Below, piece after piece: positions 8,273 through 8,673 of a stretch of DNA of 8,673 nucleotides. Numbering within the stretch: position 1 is the first letter of the stretch; every line of letters starts with the position of its first letter. A program made the translations under genes and the position numbers. The notes beneath the pieces were generated by a model. That model was not told where the DNA came from. It worked only from the letters and a program-made list of their open reading frames with translations, and ran no database searches. Source of the DNA: an uncultured Pseudomonadota bacterium (GTDB lineage: Bacteria; Pseudomonadota; Alphaproteobacteria; RF32; CAG-239); NCBI GenBank assembly GCA_902767055.1, contig CACXFX010000045.1, positions 1 to 8,673 on the forward strand, given 5' to 3'.

Positions 8273-8301
8273 TTGACAGGCACATTTAAAAGTGCTTTAA
8301 T
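8273..8301 (+). promoter_or_regulatory. Sigma70-type promoter of the right leader
   Basis: TTGACA (8273-8278), a 17-base spacer ending in TGC, then TTTAAT (8296-8301, 5/6 match). The predicted start at about 8307-8310 coincides with the first base of helix P1. The spacer contains a small inverted repeat, GCAC (8280-8283) and GTGC (8292-8295), which could be an operator or chance. Confidence 0.8.
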
Positions 8302-8455
8302 AAGAATCGGATAGGAGAGGGTGACCTTTCTTATCAAGTACCCGAACGGGTGCGGGGCTATGAAACAGCTTTGTCATACTCTACAGTGATGGATAACACT
8401 GTTTTTTCAGTGCTATTTTGTTTTTAAATAGCGATTTATCCCCGAAATTTGAGTC

Positions 8456-8541
8456 GGGGAGTCTGTGGTGGATGTACAAGATTTTCTAAAGGTCACAGAG
8501 GTCATTTTAGAGTATATGATTGTTTCACTCCCCGCCGCTCA
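8456..8541 (+). repeat. Conserved 86-nt core of the leader, right copy
   Basis: Ungapped partner of 4555-4640 (opposite strand). The longest shared exact run is ACTCCCCGCCGCTCA at the 3' end. The flanking leader sequence is much more diverged, apart from the P1/P2 region. Confidence 0.9.
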
Positions 8542-8560
8542 TCAAAGGTGCGGCTTTTTT
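8534..8560 (+). terminator. Terminator-like hairpin at the end of the right leader
   Basis: GCCGC (8534-8538) pairs with GCGGC (8550-8554) around an 11-base loop and is followed directly by TTTTTT. Placed between promoter and gene, it would act as an attenuator. The stem is only 5 bp and the loop large, so its strength is uncertain. Confidence 0.55.
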
Positions 8561-8575
8561 GGTGTTAATAATATA

Positions 8576-8580
8576 AGGAG
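8576..8580 (+). promoter_or_regulatory. Shine-Dalgarno of the 8588 gene
   Basis: AGGAG seven bases before the ATG at 8588, identical in sequence and spacing to the site before the LRR gene. Confidence 0.75.
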
Positions 8581-8587
8581 AAAACTT

Positions 8588-8673
8588 ATGAAAAAAAATA
8601 CTTTGATTTTATTTTTGATAATACTTATGATTTTATATGCAACCAAATTTGCCAATGCGACACCGGTTTGCGA
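8588..8673 (+). CDS. Start of a secreted protein gene, truncated by window end
   Basis: Only 28 complete codons are visible. They encode a textbook signal peptide: basic MKKN, a hydrophobic core rich in Leu and Ile (about residues 5-17), and a likely signal peptidase I site after ANA (22-24), leaving TPVC as the mature N-terminus. The early cysteine after cleavage resembles the LRR protein at 3501-4508, which has Cys26 just after its own signal peptide, and both genes sit behind the same leader type. Whether this one also encodes LRR repeats cannot be seen. The start is well supported by AGGAG seven bases upstream. Confidence 0.8.
   Translation, partial: MKKNTLILFLIILMILYATKFANATPVC

Larger units (their letters stand above)
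8310..8560 (+). ncRNA. Candidate structured leader RNA, right copy
   Basis: This is the second copy of the leader and the better-formed one. Helices: P1 8310-8320/8325-8335, 11 bp with a GTGA tetraloop; P2 8338-8343/8348-8353; P3 8353-8357/8530-8534; P4 TGAAACA 8361-8367 with TGTTTCA 8521-8527; long-range P5 ATACTCTA 8376-8383 with TAGAGTAT 8508-8515; P6 8384-8388/8397-8401; P7 8412-8418/8426-8432; P8 8439-8445/8454-8460; P9 8462-8469/8492-8499 closing a 22-nt loop nearly identical to the left copy; P10 8534-8538/8550-8554 followed by six T's. P3 to P9 nest into one multibranched domain. The leader starts at a strong promoter and ends 27 bases before a signal-peptide gene with no room for another promoter, so it is most likely a cis-acting leader. 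I do not recognise it as a known riboswitch, tmRNA, RNase P, SRP or 6S RNA. Confidence 0.75.

Noticed and set aside
8232..8296. AGCACTTT (8232-8239) and AAAGTGCT (8289-8296) as a spaced operator pair
   Set aside because: Eight-base inverted matches in AT-rich DNA 49 bases apart can arise by chance, and the left copy has no equivalent.
4541..8560. The inverted leader copies as terminal repeats of a transposon or an invertible segment carrying aas
   Set aside because: No transposase or recombinase is present, no target-site duplication is evident, exact shared runs are at most about 15 bases, and each copy is in phase with its own promoter and downstream gene.
8310..8560. Right leader as a free-standing sRNA gene
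   Set aside because: Promoter plus hairpin and U-tract would allow it, but the 8588 gene would then have no promoter in the 27 bases left, and the left copy lacks a good U-tract. A cis-leader explains both better, though a released short RNA remains possible.
8310..8560. Known RNAs (tmRNA, RNase P, SRP, 6S, TPP, cobalamin, SAM, c-di-GMP, yybP-ykoY)
   Set aside because: None of the signature sequences I know for these classes can be found; the isolated GGGGAGT resemblance to yybP-ykoY is not supported by the rest of the motif.

Overview
The window is AT-rich bacterial DNA carrying four protein genes, the start of a fifth, and two copies of what looks like a large structured leader RNA. The organism is most likely an uncultured, host-associated (gut-type) alphaproteobacterium. 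This is inferred from the fused LplT-like transporter/acyltransferase/acyl-ACP synthetase, a proteobacterial arrangement, together with a secreted BspA-like leucine-rich-repeat protein of the kind common in gut bacteria. No rRNA or other phylogenetic marker is present, so this placement is tentative.

Left block (1-3502, + strand): the 3' two thirds of a glycogen debranching enzyme gene (glgX), then four bases later a 4-alpha-glucanotransferase gene (malQ). Together they break down glycogen and rework maltodextrins. A strong bidirectional hairpin terminator closes the operon and also serves the convergent gene.

Middle (3501-4807, - strand): a secreted, cysteine-containing LRR protein preceded by a ~260-nt untranslated leader with its own promoter. 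Next (4830-8195, - strand) is a 1121-residue Aas-type fusion protein for lysophospholipid uptake and re-acylation.

Right end (8196-8673, + strand): a second copy of the same promoter-leader unit, divergent from aas, precedes another gene that starts with a signal peptide and a cysteine and runs off the window.

The most interesting observation is the leader pair. The two copies (4541-4770 on the - strand and 8310-8560 on the + strand) share the order promoter, GNRA hairpin, second hairpin, multibranched domain, GC-rich terminator-like hairpin, Shine-Dalgarno, signal-peptide gene. At least six helices can be drawn in both copies. Several are kept by paired base changes, and one long-range 8-9 bp helix has almost completely different sequence in the two copies yet stays complementary. 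This points to selection on RNA structure, and to a family of secreted-protein genes governed by a common leader. I recognise no known riboswitch or ncRNA class in it, but I could not search any database.
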